Below, in pieces: positions 1 through 9,250 of a DNA stretch of 64,000 bases. The position numbers and the translations under genes are program-made. The stretch lies in assembly GCF_001580545.1 (NCBI RefSeq), contig NZ_LRBG01000002.1, positions 186,001 to 250,000 of the forward strand, in the 5' to 3' direction. The notes beneath the pieces are model-generated. The model saw only the letters and a list, made by a program, of their open reading frames with translations, had not been told where the DNA came from and made no database searches. Within the stretch, counting starts at the first letter, position 1. The number at the start of each line of letters is the position of its first letter. Source of the stretch: Paraburkholderia monticola (lineage in GTDB: Bacteria > Pseudomonadota > Gammaproteobacteria > Burkholderiales > Burkholderiaceae).

Positions 1-1221
1 CAGCAGGCGATGGTCGACTGCCACGGCTCGCAGTGCGGCTTCTGCACGCCGGGCTTCGTCATGTCGATGTGGGCGCTGTATGAGAAGCACGGCCACGAGC
101 ATCGCTGCGCGAACCGCACGGTGCCGTCGCGTGAGGCGATCGGCAATGCGCTGACCGGCAACCTGTGCCGCTGCACCGGCTACCGGCCGATCATCGATGC
201 GGCCGAGCGCATGTTCGAAGCACCCGCGCCGCAAGCGCCGGTCAACGTGAAGACGCTCGCCGACACGCTCGCCACGCTCGAGCGCCGCGACACCTTCCAC
301 TACGAGCACGCGGGCCAGCGTTTCGCCGCGCCGCGCACGGTCGCGGCGCTCGCGCAGATCAAGGAAGCAGAACCGGCCGCGCGGATTCTCGCGGGCAGCA
401 CCGATATCGGCCTGTGGGTCACCAAGCAGATGCGCGAACTCGGCAATCTCGTCTACGTCGGCCAGATCGCCGAGCTGCAAAAACTCGAAACCAACGATGA
501 CTGGATCGAGATCGGCGCGGGCATCAGCGTCGAAAGGGCCTATGCCGAGATCGCGAAGCAGTATCCGGAGCTGACCGAAATGTGGCAGCGCTTCGCGTCG
601 CTGCCGATCCGCAACGCCGGCACGCTCGGCGGCAACATCGCGAACGGCTCGCCGATCGGCGATTCGATGCCGGGGCTGATCGCGCTCGGCGCGCGCGTGA
701 TCGTGCGCGGCGGCGACATCGAGCGCGAGATGCCGCTCGAAGACCTGTACCTCGCGTATCAGAAGAAGGACATGGCCGAGCACGAGTTCGTCGTCGGCCT
801 GAAGGTGCCCACCCGCGTCGGCGCGCGCGCGAACCTGCGCTTTCGCACCTACAAGCTGTCGAAGCGCTTCGATTCGGATATCTCGGCCGTCTGCGCGGCG
901 TTCTCGTTCATCGCCGACGGTGACCTGATCCGCGAGCCGCGCATCGCGTTCGGCGGCATGGCCGCGACGCCGAAGCGCGCGCTCAACGCCGAAGCCGTGC
1001 TGCGCGATGCCGAATGGTACGAGGCAACCGCGCAGGCCGCGATGCTCGCGCTCGGCAACGACTATGCGCCGCTCAGCGACATGCGCGCGACCAGCGACTA
1101 CCGCCTCGAAGCGGCGAAGAACACGCTGTACCGCTTCTGGCTCGAAACGCGCACGCATCAGCCGCTCGCGAAGAGCGCCCTCGACGTGCGCGCGGTCGCG
1201 CCGGCCGGCGCGTGCGCGTAA
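1..1221 (+). CDS. xdhA: Xanthine dehydrogenase small subunit XdhA, 5'-truncated by window edge
   Basis: Iron-sulfur/FAD subunit of xanthine dehydrogenase, which oxidises hypoxanthine and xanthine to urate in purine catabolism. The frame is open from the first base, so the N-terminal ferredoxin-like part lies outside the window. Visible are the second [2Fe-2S] motif (CHGSQCGFC, then LCRC about 40 residues later), the FAD-binding stretch with AGSTDIG and GTLGGNIANGSPIGD, and the flavoprotein C-terminal domain. Related single-chain subunits are about 500 residues, so roughly 100 are missing. It ends 37 bases before xdhB and is the first visible gene of an xdhABC operon. The internal ATG at 10 is not a believable start because the iron-sulfur motif follows it immediately. 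Confidence 0.93.
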   Translation, partial: QQAMVDCHGSQCGFCTPGFVMSMWALYEKHGHEHRCANRTVPSREAIGNALTGNLCRCTGYRPIIDAAERMFEAPAPQAPVNVKTLADTLATLERRDTFHYEHAGQRFAAPRTVAALAQIKEAEPAARILAGSTDIGLWVTKQMRELGNLVYVGQIAELQKLETNDDWIEIGAGISVERAYAEIAKQYPELTEMWQRFASLPIRNAGTLGGNIANGSPIGDSMPGLIALGARVIVRGGDIEREMPLEDLYLAYQKKDMAEHEFVVGLKVPTRVGARANLRFRTYKLSKRFDSDISAVCAAFSFIADGDLIREPRIAFGGMAATPKRALNAEAVLRDAEWYEATAQAAMLALGNDYAPLSDMRATSDYRLEAAKNTLYRFWLETRTHQPLAKSALDVRAVAPAGACA

Positions 1222-1258
1222 GCGCCGCGCGTCCCCGAAGGATACGGAGAACACAACA

Positions 1259-3628
1259 ATGAACCAGCAAGCCGAACCGTTCCTGAAAGAGCTTCAGGAT
1301 CTCGACGCTTTCACCCAGGTCCACGTGTCGCGTCCGCACGAGTCCGCGCATCTGCACGTGAGCGGCCGCGCGACCTACACCGACGACATCCCCGAGCTGG
1401 CCGGCACGCTGCACGCGGCGCTGGGCTTGTCGCAGAAGGCGCACGCGAAGATCGTGTCGATCGCGCTCGACAAGGTGCGCGCGACGCCCGGCGTCGTCGC
1501 GGTCTTCACCGCCGACGACATCCCCGGCGTCAACGACGTCGGCCCGATCATTCATGGCGACGATCCGATCCTCGCCGATGGCCTCGTGCAATACGTCGGC
1601 CAGCCGATGTTCATTGTGGTCGCGACGTCGCACGAAGCGGCGCGGCGCGGCGCGCGGCGCGCCGAGGTGGTCTACGAAGAACTGCCGGCGGTGCTGACCG
1701 CGCAGCAGGCGCGCGCCGCGAACCAGTCCGTGTTGCCGCCGATGAAGCTCGCGCGCGGCGACGCCGGCACGAAGATCGCCCGCGCCACGCATCGCGAGGC
1801 CGGCGAGATGCTGCTTGGCGGCCAGGAGCAGTTCTACCTGGAAGGGCAGATCTCGTACGCGGTGCCGAAGGACGACGACGGCATGCACGTCTACTGCTCG
1901 ACCCAGCATCCGACCGAAATGCAGCATCTCGTTGCGCACACGCTCGGCGTTGCCTCGCACAACGTGCTGATCGAATGCCGGCGCATGGGCGGCGGTTTCG
2001 GCGGCAAGGAATCGCAGTCGGCCTTGTTCGCCTGCTGCGCGTCGCTCGCCGCCTGGAAGCTGCTGTGCCCGGTCAAGCTGCGCCCGGATCGCGACGACGA
2101 CATGATGGTGACCGGCAAGCGCCACGATTTTCACTACACGTACGAAGTGGGCTACGACGAAGCGGGCGTGATCGAAGGCGTCGCGGTCGACATGACCTCG
2201 CGCTGCGGCTTTTCCGCCGACCTGTCGGGCCCGGTGATGACCCGCGCGCTGTGCCACTTCGACAACGCATACTGGCTCTCCGACGTGTCGATCGACGGCT
2301 TCTGCGGCAAGACCAACACGCAGTCGAACACCGCGTTTCGCGGCTTCGGCGGCCCGCAGGGCGCGTTCGCGATCGAGTACATCATCGACAACGTCGCGCG
2401 CTCGTGCGGCCTGGATTCGCTCGACGTGCGCCGCCGCAACCTGTACGGCAAGACCGAGCGCAACCAGACGCCCTACGGCCAGATCGTCGAAGACAACGTG
2501 ATTCACGAACTGATCGACGAACTCGAAGCGACCAGCGACTATCGCGCGCGCCGCAAGGAGATCGACGAGTTCAACGCGAACAACGAGATCCTCAAGAAGG
2601 GCCTCGCACTCACGCCGGTGAAGTTCGGCATCGCGTTCAACGTCACGCACTTCAACCAGGCCGGCGCGCTCGTGCATATCTACACCGACGGCTCGGTGCT
2701 CGTGAACCACGGCGGCACCGAAATGGGTCAGGGGCTGAACACGAAGGTCGCGCAGGTCGTCGCGCATGAACTCGGCGTCGGGTTCAACCGCATTCGCGTG
2801 ACCGCGACCGATACCAGCAAGGTCGCCAACACGTCGGCGACGGCCGCATCGACCGGCTCCGATCTGAACGGCAAAGCCGCGCAGGATGCCGCGCGCCAAC
2901 TGCGCGAGCGGCTCGCCGCGTTCGCGGCCGAGCGCTTCGGCGCGGGCAGCGTAAACGCGCGGGACGTGCGCTTCGCGCACGACCGCGTGGTGGTCGGCGA
3001 GGTGGTCGTGCCGTTCGAGGAAGTGGTCGCGAAGGCTTATCTCGCGCGCATCCAGCTGTGGTCCGACGGTTTCTACGCGACGCCGAAGCTCTACTGGGAT
3101 CAGTCGAAGCTGCAGGGGCGGCCGTTCTATTACTACTCGTACGGCGCGGCGGTGTCGGAAGTCGTGATCGACACGCTGACTGGAGAAATGCGCGTGCTGC
3201 GCGCCGATGCGCTGCACGACGTGGGCGCATCGCTGAACCCGGCGCTCGACGTCGGTCAGGTGGAAGGCGCTTTCATTCAGGGCATGGGCTGGCTCACCAC
3301 CGAGGAGCTGTGGTGGAACGCGGGCGGCAAGCTGATGACGCACGCACCTTCGACGTACAAGATCCCGACCGTCAACGACGTGCCGCCGGTCTTCGACGTC
3401 AGGCTTTTCAAGAATCGTAACGTGGAAGACAGCATTCATCGCTCGAAGGCGACCGGCGAGCCGCCGCTGCTGCTGCCGTTCTCGGTGTTTTTCGCGGTGC
3501 GCGACGCGGTGTCGGCGGTCGGCGGCCACAAGGTCAATCCGCCGCTCAATGCGCCCGCGACCAGCGAGGAAATCCTGAAGGCGGTCGGCGCGGTGCGGGC
3601 CGCGACCGCGGCCGCGCGGCAAGCGTAA
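1259..3628 (+). CDS. xdhB: Xanthine dehydrogenase large (molybdopterin) subunit XdhB
   Basis: A 789-residue molybdenum-cofactor subunit carrying the hydroxylase active site. The start at 1259 gives the usual N-terminus (MNQQAEPFLKEL), ahead of the conserved 'HESAHLHVSGRATYTDDIPE'; the frame extends further upstream but overlaps xdhA. Family marks include GGQEQFYLEGQ, the cofactor loop MGGGFGGKESQ, RGFGGPQGAFAIE, TEMGQGLNTKVAQV, and the C-terminal TGEPPLLLPFSVF, which holds the catalytic glutamate of the family. Length and domain order are normal. It lies 37 bases after xdhA and 27 bases before xdhC, so the three are probably co-transcribed. Confidence 0.95.
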   Translation: MNQQAEPFLKELQDLDAFTQVHVSRPHESAHLHVSGRATYTDDIPELAGTLHAALGLSQKAHAKIVSIALDKVRATPGVVAVFTADDIPGVNDVGPIIHGDDPILADGLVQYVGQPMFIVVATSHEAARRGARRAEVVYEELPAVLTAQQARAANQSVLPPMKLARGDAGTKIARATHREAGEMLLGGQEQFYLEGQISYAVPKDDDGMHVYCSTQHPTEMQHLVAHTLGVASHNVLIECRRMGGGFGGKESQSALFACCASLAAWKLLCPVKLRPDRDDDMMVTGKRHDFHYTYEVGYDEAGVIEGVAVDMTSRCGFSADLSGPVMTRALCHFDNAYWLSDVSIDGFCGKTNTQSNTAFRGFGGPQGAFAIEYIIDNVARSCGLDSLDVRRRNLYGKTERNQTPYGQIVEDNVIHELIDELEATSDYRARRKEIDEFNANNEILKKGLALTPVKFGIAFNVTHFNQAGALVHIYTDGSVLVNHGGTEMGQGLNTKVAQVVAHELGVGFNRIRVTATDTSKVANTSATAASTGSDLNGKAAQDAARQLRERLAAFAAERFGAGSVNARDVRFAHDRVVVGEVVVPFEEVVAKAYLARIQLWSDGFYATPKLYWDQSKLQGRPFYYYSYGAAVSEVVIDTLTGEMRVLRADALHDVGASLNPALDVGQVEGAFIQGMGWLTTEELWWNAGGKLMTHAPSTYKIPTVNDVPPVFDVRLFKNRNVEDSIHRSKATGEPPLLLPFSVFFAVRDAVSAVGGHKVNPPLNAPATSEEILKAVGAVRAATAAARQA

Positions 3629-3655
3629 CGACGAGCGATCGAGTAGGAGCGCAAC

Positions 3656-4303
3656 ATGGAAGGATGCCTGACTAATTTTCCCAGCGGCGCGAGCGTCATC
3701 AACGGTGGCGCGCCGGTTCGGATCGGCCGGCGCGGCACCGCGTCGGAAGACCTTGCAGCGCGGCCGGCGCCGATGCATATCGTGCTGTTCGGCGCGGGAC
3801 ACGTGGGCCATGCGCTCGTGCAGTTGCTCGGCAGCCTGCCATGCGTGGTCCAGTGGGTCGACGAACGCGACGAGCTGTTCCCCGACGAAACGCCGCCCAA
3901 CGTGCAGGTCGAGGCGACCGACACGCCCGACGCGATCGTCGACGCGGCGCCCCCCGGCGCATGGTTTCTGGTCATGACGCACAACCATGCGCTCGATTTT
4001 TCACTCGCCGAGCGCATCATGCGACGGCGCGATTTCAGCTACTTCGGCATGATCGGCTCGAAGACGAAGCGCGTGAAGTTCGAGCGGCGTCTGCTCGCGC
4101 GCGGCGTGGAACTGGAGCGGCTCGAGGAGATGACCTGTCCGATCGGCGTCGAGGGCATCGTCGATAAGGCGCCCGCGGCGATCGCGATCGCGGTGTGCGC
4201 GCAGTTGCTGCGCTTGAGGACGCGCCAAAGCCGGACGGCGGCGCCGCACGCGTCGGGGCAGGCGAGCAGTTCCGTGCGCGCGACGGAGCCGCTCACGGCT
4301 TAG
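3656..4303 (+). CDS. xdhC: XdhC-like molybdenum-cofactor chaperone lacking its N-terminal domain
   Basis: XdhC binds the molybdenum cofactor, promotes its sulfuration and delivers it to XdhB. This copy has 215 residues, while family members are usually about 300 or more. The C-terminal Rossmann-type domain is intact (IVLFGAGHVGHALVQLLG, WVDERDELFPDE, FSYFGMIGSKTKR, CPIGVEGI). The N-terminal XdhC/CoxI domain with its CCGG-type cysteine motif is replaced by about 38 unremarkable residues. A good ribosome site (TAGGAG) precedes the ATG, so the short form appears to be translated. It closes the xdhABC operon and converges on a LysR gene 46 bases away. I read this as an internal in-frame deletion; a lineage-specific short form is also possible. 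Confidence 0.8.
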   Translation: MEGCLTNFPSGASVINGGAPVRIGRRGTASEDLAARPAPMHIVLFGAGHVGHALVQLLGSLPCVVQWVDERDELFPDETPPNVQVEATDTPDAIVDAAPPGAWFLVMTHNHALDFSLAERIMRRRDFSYFGMIGSKTKRVKFERRLLARGVELERLEEMTCPIGVEGIVDKAPAAIAIAVCAQLLRLRTRQSRTAAPHASGQASSSVRATEPLTA

Positions 4304-4349
4304 GCCGCATGCGCAACGGGTTTGGGCGAGCGTTCGAGGGGGACGGGGC

Positions 4350-5366
4350 TTACGCGCCGGCCCCCTCTTTTTTGCCGTCGCGGCGCAGCGGTGCTTGCCC
4401 CTGCTGTTGCCCCCGCTGCGAGCGCTTCGCACGCGGCGTCCTGCGCGCGACCAGCTCATCCGATACCTCGGCCATCAAGGTCCTCAGCCAGCCGATATCG
4501 CTCGGCCGATCCGGCTGCGGATGCCACATCTGATAGCAGCGGATGCGCGGAAACGCGATCGGAACGTCGACGACCGCGAGCGGCAACATGCTCGCGTAGT
4601 GCATCGCGAAGCGGCGCGTCGTCGTGAAGATCAGATCCGATTGCAGCAGCGTCTGCGCGACGAGCCCGAAGTAGGGCAGCGTCGCGACGATGCGCCGGCT
4701 CGCCTTCGCTCGTGCGAAGCCGGTATCGATCGCGCCGCCGCGCGCCCCGCTGTAAGGCGTCGGCGCGAGATGCGGCGCGGCCAGATAGGCTTCGCGCGTG
4801 AGCGGCTCGCGTGTCAGCGGATGGTCCGCGCGCATCATGCACACGACGGTATCGGCGAACAGGTCGCTGCGCTCGAAGCGCGGATCGGGCTTTGGCCAAT
4901 TGCCGATCACGAGATCGAGCTCGCCGGCGTCGAGCGCGGCCGAATGATCGAGCAGCGGCCCCAGCGATTCGATCTCGAGCCGCGCATGCGGCGCCGCCTC
5001 GCGAAACCGCGCGATCAAGGTCGGCATGAAGAAGTCGTTCAGATAGTCGGGCGCGGCGACGCGAAACGTGCGGCGCGAGCGGCCCGGATCGAAATCGCCG
5101 TGCGGCGTCGCGACGAAATCGACATCGCGCAGCACGCGCTGCGCGGCCGCGAGCAGCGACTCGCCGTATTCGGTCGGCACCATGCCCGCCTTGCCGCGCA
5201 CGAGGATCGGGTCGCCGAGCGTTTCGCGCAGCTTGCGCAGCGCGGTGCTGATCGCGGGCTGAGTCTGGTTCAGTCGCAACGCGGTCTGCGTGACGCTGCG
5301 CTCGACGAGCAGCGTGCGCAGCACGCGCACGAGCCAGATATCGAGTGAGGCGGCGGTGTCGTCCAT
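4350..5366 (-). CDS. LysR-family transcriptional regulator next to xdhABC
   Basis: A 338-residue LysR-type regulator. The N-terminal winged helix-turn-helix is clear (VRVLRTLLVERSVTQTAL, then QTQPAISTALRKLRE), followed by a substrate-binding-fold effector domain from about residue 95 to 310. The C-terminal tail is basic and Gln/Arg-rich. It converges with xdhC, and its own upstream region carries a perfect palindrome that could be an autoregulatory site. Location suggests a role in purine catabolism, but the effector cannot be read from the sequence. Confidence 0.88.
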   Translation of the reverse strand: MDDTAASLDIWLVRVLRTLLVERSVTQTALRLNQTQPAISTALRKLRETLGDPILVRGKAGMVPTEYGESLLAAAQRVLRDVDFVATPHGDFDPGRSRRTFRVAAPDYLNDFFMPTLIARFREAAPHARLEIESLGPLLDHSAALDAGELDLVIGNWPKPDPRFERSDLFADTVVCMMRADHPLTREPLTREAYLAAPHLAPTPYSGARGGAIDTGFARAKASRRIVATLPYFGLVAQTLLQSDLIFTTTRRFAMHYASMLPLAVVDVPIAFPRIRCYQMWHPQPDRPSDIGWLRTLMAEVSDELVARRTPRAKRSQRGQQQGQAPLRRDGKKEGAGA

Positions 5367-5431
5367 GATCGAAGCGTGGTGGCGCGGGCGCAGCCGATCA
5401 GCTCGCCGCGCGGCGCGCGCGTGGGGTCCAA

Positions 5432-5445
5432 AAGGTTATAACCTT
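5432..5445. promoter_or_regulatory. Perfect 14-bp palindrome upstream of the LysR gene
   Basis: AAGGTTATAACCTT is a perfect palindrome in an otherwise very GC-rich stretch, 66 bases upstream of the LysR start. LysR proteins usually bind dyads of the T-N11-A type near their own promoters, so this is a plausible operator. No binding evidence is available. Confidence 0.4.
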
Positions 5446-5568
5446 AGGCCCGTTTGCGCTTCGGCGGCATAGCGGGCGCGGTATGGCCGGCATCAGCGGC
5501 GGCGCCTGCCGGCGTGCATGGTTTGGGACGAAGCCGCGATCAACGCGCGGCCCGGCGGCGGCGCCAGG

Positions 5569-6219
5569 TTATGCCGGCTTGTCCGCCAGTCCCCACGGCA
5601 GCGAACTGATCCGCTTCACCTCGCGCGATTCGAGCCAGTTCGGCGTGCGTGCGCAATACAGCACCATCGGCAGCGCGTCCTCGCCCCAGAACAGCTGATC
5701 GTTCAGACGAAACGTCGGCACGCCATAGACGCCGAGCTCGATCGCGGCGGCGGTATTGCGTTGCAATTGCGCTGTCACGGCTTCGCTCTTGATCAACTCG
5801 GGGCCGTCCGGTTTGCCGACGCGCTCGCATAGCTCGGCGAACGCCTCGTCGCTCGACGGGTCGCGTCCCTCGCGCCAGATGAAGCGGAAAATCTCGCGCA
5901 CGAACTGCACGTCGCCGTTCGCGGCGGTCGCGAGCAGCAGCGGCTTCATCGAATCGAAGGGATGGGCGGGCGGCATTTTGTACGGAATGCCCAATTGTTC
6001 CGCGCGAAACAGCGCGTGCCGGTACATGAAGGTGCGCTTGGACGGCACGCTGTACGCGGAGCGCTGGCCCCAGTGGCGATACAGATCGTTCAGCACGACC
6101 GGCGTGAACGCGAAGTCGAAGCCGGGCCATTTGTCGTGTTGCTCGAGCAACAGGTAGGTGAACGGCGAGACGAAATCGTAAAACCACAGCGGCTGTTGGG
6201 CGTCGATGCCAACGGTCAT
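5569..6219 (-). CDS. DsbA-family 2-hydroxychromene-2-carboxylate isomerase-like protein
   Basis: A 216-residue thioredoxin-fold protein of the DsbA / kappa-GST / HCCA-isomerase group. The N-terminus reads LWFYDFVSPFTYLLLEQ, where the isomerase branch has a Ser instead of the CxxC redox pair, and the C-terminal part has the typical cis-Pro loop (GVYGVPTFRLNDQLFWGED). Family members isomerise hydroxychromene carboxylates with glutathione during aromatic degradation, but many are of unknown substrate and no aromatic pathway genes adjoin. The start is supported by GGGAGA eight bases upstream. It lies 160 bases downstream of the TAXI gene on the same strand. Confidence 0.85.
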   Translation of the reverse strand: MTVGIDAQQPLWFYDFVSPFTYLLLEQHDKWPGFDFAFTPVVLNDLYRHWGQRSAYSVPSKRTFMYRHALFRAEQLGIPYKMPPAHPFDSMKPLLLATAANGDVQFVREIFRFIWREGRDPSSDEAFAELCERVGKPDGPELIKSEAVTAQLQRNTAAAIELGVYGVPTFRLNDQLFWGEDALPMVLYCARTPNWLESREVKRISSLPWGLADKPA

Positions 6220-6379
6220 AAATGTCTCCCGGATTGCCTGTGTCGGACGACGCGGAGGGCGCGTCCGTTATCGCATCAAAATTGTAATGATCTTACGCGG
6301 TGCGGCCCCGCCTTGCACCGGTCGATATCCCCTGGTGGCGGGGCGTCGCGTGTAGGTTCCGGTGATGAGGGCCGGGCGC

Positions 6380-7783
6380 TCAACCTTTGACTTTCTCGGT
6401 GGCCGGCTCGTGGGTCTCGTCCAGTGCGCCCGGCGCGTCGCGGCCTTCCGCGAGCCGGCGCCGCACGAAACCGATGTGCTCGCGCAGCACGTAGAACTGG
6501 TCCGCGTACGCGAGCGGCATCTTCATGCCGTTGACCGAGTCCTCGATCCTGTCGAGCCGTTCGAGCAGCGACGCGCGCTCGTCGGCCGAATGTTCGCCGA
6601 GCGCGCTGCGCTCGATCGCGATCAGCGAGCCGTACCAGCGATAGATGCGCGACTTCACCCGCCACGCGTACAACCCCGGCACGATGCGCAGCGCCGGCAC
6701 GAGCAGCACGATCAGCGGCACGACGATCACCAGCAGGCGGTCCGCCAGACTCGCGATCCAGAACGGCAGCGTCCGGTACAGGAAGCTCTTGCCGGCTTTG
6801 TAGTAGCGCGCCGCCTCGTCGGAAAGCGGGAATTCGTGGGCGACCGGCGCGGGGAATTCGCCGGCGCGCTGCAGGGTCGTGGCGCCGCCATGCACCTCGC
6901 GCGCGGCTTCGATCAGCAGATCCGAGAGCGCCGGATGCAGCGAATCGCGCGCGATCAGTTCGGCGGTCGGCGCGACGATGTTGATCGAGTTCGCCGGCAG
7001 GTTCTTGCCGAGGTCGAACGCGCCCATCGGCACCTTCAGTTGCGTCAGAAACGGAAAGCGCCGCGTGTAGGCGTCGGCCTGGGTGAAATCGTAGAAGCGC
7101 ACATTCCCCGTGCGATAGAGCTTGCCCATCACGGCCGGTTGCGCCGAGTCGCCGGCGAGGAAGGTCGCGTCGATCTTGCCGTCGATCAGCGCGTTGGCGG
7201 CTTCGTCGCCCGTCAGCGGCAGCAGTTCCGTTGGACCGCCCGGCACGATGCCGTTGTCTTTCAGCAGCGCGAGCGCGAGTTCGCGCGTGCCGCTGCCCTC
7301 GGGTCCGATCGCGAGGCGCTGGCCCTTGAATCCGGACAGCCAGTCGACGGGGGCGCCGCGATAGAAGATCGCGAGCGGCAGGTAAGCGACGCTGCCGAGC
7401 GACATCAGGTTGGGAGCCTTGTCCGTCGCCACACGCGCGATGCCGCCCTGCACGAAGCCGACGTCGACGTTCGCGTTCGGGTCCGACAGCCGTTTCAGAT
7501 TTTCCTGCGAGCCCTGCGAGGCCAGCACGTTCAACGTGATGCGGTTGCGCGCGAGGATCGTCTTGTACTTCTGCGCGGCATTCCAGAACGTGCTGCCGAC
7601 CGGGCCGGCGCTGATCGTCAGCGTATTCGGCGGCGCGGGCTGGATCAGCCGCACGGCGGCCCAGATCGCGACGATCACCAGCAGCACGAGCGGGCCGAAC
7701 GAGACCGCCAGGTCGCGCCACGAGATCGCGACGAAACGGGCGACGAGACGGGGAGGGCGGGTGGGGCCGGTGTCAGGCTTCAT
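6380..7783 (-). CDS. TAXI-family TRAP-type substrate-binding protein with two membrane segments
   Basis: A 467-residue protein with an N-terminal membrane anchor (about residues 25-50, AVSFGPLVLLVIVAIWAAV), a TAXI-type periplasmic binding domain (TISAGPVGSTFWNAAQ, GFVQGGIARVA, IGPEGSGTRELALALL) and a second hydrophobic segment near residue 355 (LLVIVVPLIVLLVPALRIV), then a cytoplasmic coiled tail. TAXI proteins normally work with TRAP membrane subunits, and none is adjacent, so this membrane-anchored version may act as a sensor or orphan binder. The start at 7783 is chosen because the Arg-rich extension upstream is not protein-like. Confidence 0.85.
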   Translation of the reverse strand: MKPDTGPTRPPRLVARFVAISWRDLAVSFGPLVLLVIVAIWAAVRLIQPAPPNTLTISAGPVGSTFWNAAQKYKTILARNRITLNVLASQGSQENLKRLSDPNANVDVGFVQGGIARVATDKAPNLMSLGSVAYLPLAIFYRGAPVDWLSGFKGQRLAIGPEGSGTRELALALLKDNGIVPGGPTELLPLTGDEAANALIDGKIDATFLAGDSAQPAVMGKLYRTGNVRFYDFTQADAYTRRFPFLTQLKVPMGAFDLGKNLPANSINIVAPTAELIARDSLHPALSDLLIEAAREVHGGATTLQRAGEFPAPVAHEFPLSDEAARYYKAGKSFLYRTLPFWIASLADRLLVIVVPLIVLLVPALRIVPGLYAWRVKSRIYRWYGSLIAIERSALGEHSADERASLLERLDRIEDSVNGMKMPLAYADQFYVLREHIGFVRRRLAEGRDAPGALDETHEPATEKVKG

Positions 7784-8363
7784 CGGATCATCGGGGAAAC
7801 GGGATGGACTGCGCGCCAGCACGCGTCGCGCCGATGGTACCTGAGATTCGCGCGGCCGCGAAACGCGGGACCGCCCGTCACCCCGAAAACGCGTAACAAA
7901 TGGTGAATGCCGCGCTGAACGCCATGGCGCACGCCGCTGCGAAGCCGGCGTGGATCGCTCGCGACCACGGCGCACGCCGTTATCCCGCACGCATGAAGCG
8001 CCCGCTGCGAGCGCGCCACGCCGCGCGCTAAACCCTTTGCGCTTCTGTCCTGGCTAGATTAAATTGTGCATCGCTACCGCGATTCAACGTTTGCGGCGCG
8101 ATCCCGGCAAGACGGACAAGAACCGGGTGCGTCGACTGGCTTCGCGGTTCGCGGGTTACCACGCGTGCTGCGTCGCGCACCGTCGTTCTGGACGGCGCCC
8201 CACGGACTCTCGCCGGTAATCAGCCTCTCTTGCCTCTTGCACATCGTGTCATAGCCTTAACCGGTCGTTGCTGACGCGCGCATTCGCGCCACGATGGCCA
8301 CCCGAAGTCGTAACGAAGCCGCTTGCAGATGCGGTCCAATGTGAAACCAAGGAGAAGAGAGCT
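7784..8363. other. Intergenic region between the TAXI and BON genes
   Basis: These 580 bases hold no convincing gene. The stretch carries the leaders of two divergent genes. The only AT-rich patch is near 8050-8070 (GATTAAATTGTGCAT), a possible promoter for the BON-domain gene. A ribosome site (AAGGAGAAGAG) lies just before 8364. No known riboswitch was recognised. Confidence 0.5.
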
Positions 8364-8711
8364 ATGAAGACGGTCGGTTTTCTGAAAACACTGGGTTCGG
8401 TCGTGGCAATGGTGGCGGCATGCAGCGTCTACGCCCAGACCAACGCTCCGGCAACGGATACGGCGTCGGCGGCAGCCGCCGTCAAGGCCGGCAAGGCCGC
8501 GAATCACCAACTCGGCCGCAAGGTGCGCGCCGCCCTCACCAAGACCCAAGGGCTCGACGTGTCGAACATCTCCGTGCGCGCGCGCGGCGGCGCGGTGACG
8601 CTGACCGGTTCGGTGCCGGATGAGGGACAGATCGAGGCGGCCGGCACAGCCGCCAAGGGTGTCGCGGGCGTGACGTCGGTGTCGAACAAGCTGACGGTGG
8701 TGCAGCAGTAA
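8364..8711 (+). CDS. Periplasmic BON-domain protein
   Basis: A 115-residue secreted protein with a signal peptide (VGFLKTLGSVVAMVAACSVYA, cleavage after about residue 24) and a single BON domain (about residues 48-113: LGRKVRAALTKTQGLD, ARGGAVTLTGSVPDEGQIE, GVAGVTSVSNKLTVVQ). BON domains bind membranes or envelope ligands and are common in osmotic-stress proteins such as OsmY. A strong ribosome site decides the ATG, and a clear terminator follows, so the gene is probably monocistronic. Confidence 0.9.
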   Translation: MKTVGFLKTLGSVVAMVAACSVYAQTNAPATDTASAAAAVKAGKAANHQLGRKVRAALTKTQGLDVSNISVRARGGAVTLTGSVPDEGQIEAAGTAAKGVAGVTSVSNKLTVVQQ

Positions 8712-8775
8712 GCGATGCGCATGCGCGCGCGGCGCCGCAAGGGCCGCGCCGCGCGGTCTGGCTAATTACCCCGAG

Positions 8776-8805
8776 GCTCCGGCATGATCGCCGGAGCTTT
8801 TTTTT
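8776..8805 (+). terminator. Rho-independent terminator after the BON gene
   Basis: GCTCCGGC and GCCGGAGC form a perfect 8-bp stem around a 6-base loop, followed by eight T residues. It lies 65 bases after the BON stop codon. Confidence 0.92.
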
Positions 8806-8980
8806 CGCCGCGGATTTCGGGGGCGTGGTTCCAGTCGTGGCTTGCGCGACCGCAGCAATGCGGCTTGCCGCACGTACCGGTGCTCATATGGGCGCGGCCG
8901 CCGTGAATTCGTGCGTTGCGACACATTGCCGACGCATCGCGAGGCGTACCGTGATGAGCAGGGAACGGGGAGCCACGGTC

Positions 8981-9229
8981 ATGGAAACCATGCTGTTTCG
9001 CTATATTGATCTACCGATCGGCGATCGCGCGGCGTTCGAACTGGTCTGCGCGCGACACGGCTTCGCGCCGGCGCATTTCGACATCAGCGCGAGCGCGACA
9101 CCGGGTGAGCCGGTGCATGAGCGGGTCGTCACCGTGCGGCGCGGCGGGTGGTCACAGTCGTATCGCGACCAGCACGGTCAGTGGGTGCGGCAGTTCGAGT
9201 CGGATCTGACTTTCCGGTTTTTCAAATAG
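8981..9229 (+). CDS. Small conserved-type hypothetical protein
   Basis: An 82-residue cytoplasmic-looking protein (METMLFRYIDLPIGDRAAFE at the start, ending DLTFRFFK) with no signal peptide, no cysteine cluster and a balanced alpha/beta composition. I do not recognise the family. The ATG at 8981 is preceded by GGGGAG at 8 bases. An in-frame ATG at 8954 lacks such a site, and the sequence further upstream looks non-coding. It converges with the TauE/SafE gene 21 bases away. Confidence 0.6.
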   Translation: METMLFRYIDLPIGDRAAFELVCARHGFAPAHFDISASATPGEPVHERVVTVRRGGWSQSYRDQHGQWVRQFESDLTFRFFK

Positions 9230-9250
9230 CGTGACGCTGTCTTTGGCGCG

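Noticed and set aside
1073..3988. Very long open frame antisense to xdhB and xdhC
   Set aside because: Arg/His-rich composition, no family features, and a clear conserved enzyme on the other strand; such frames are a usual by-product of high-GC codon use.
7784..8363. Structured RNA or riboswitch before the BON gene
   Set aside because: GC-rich pairing is possible almost anywhere in this DNA, and no known riboswitch core could be matched.
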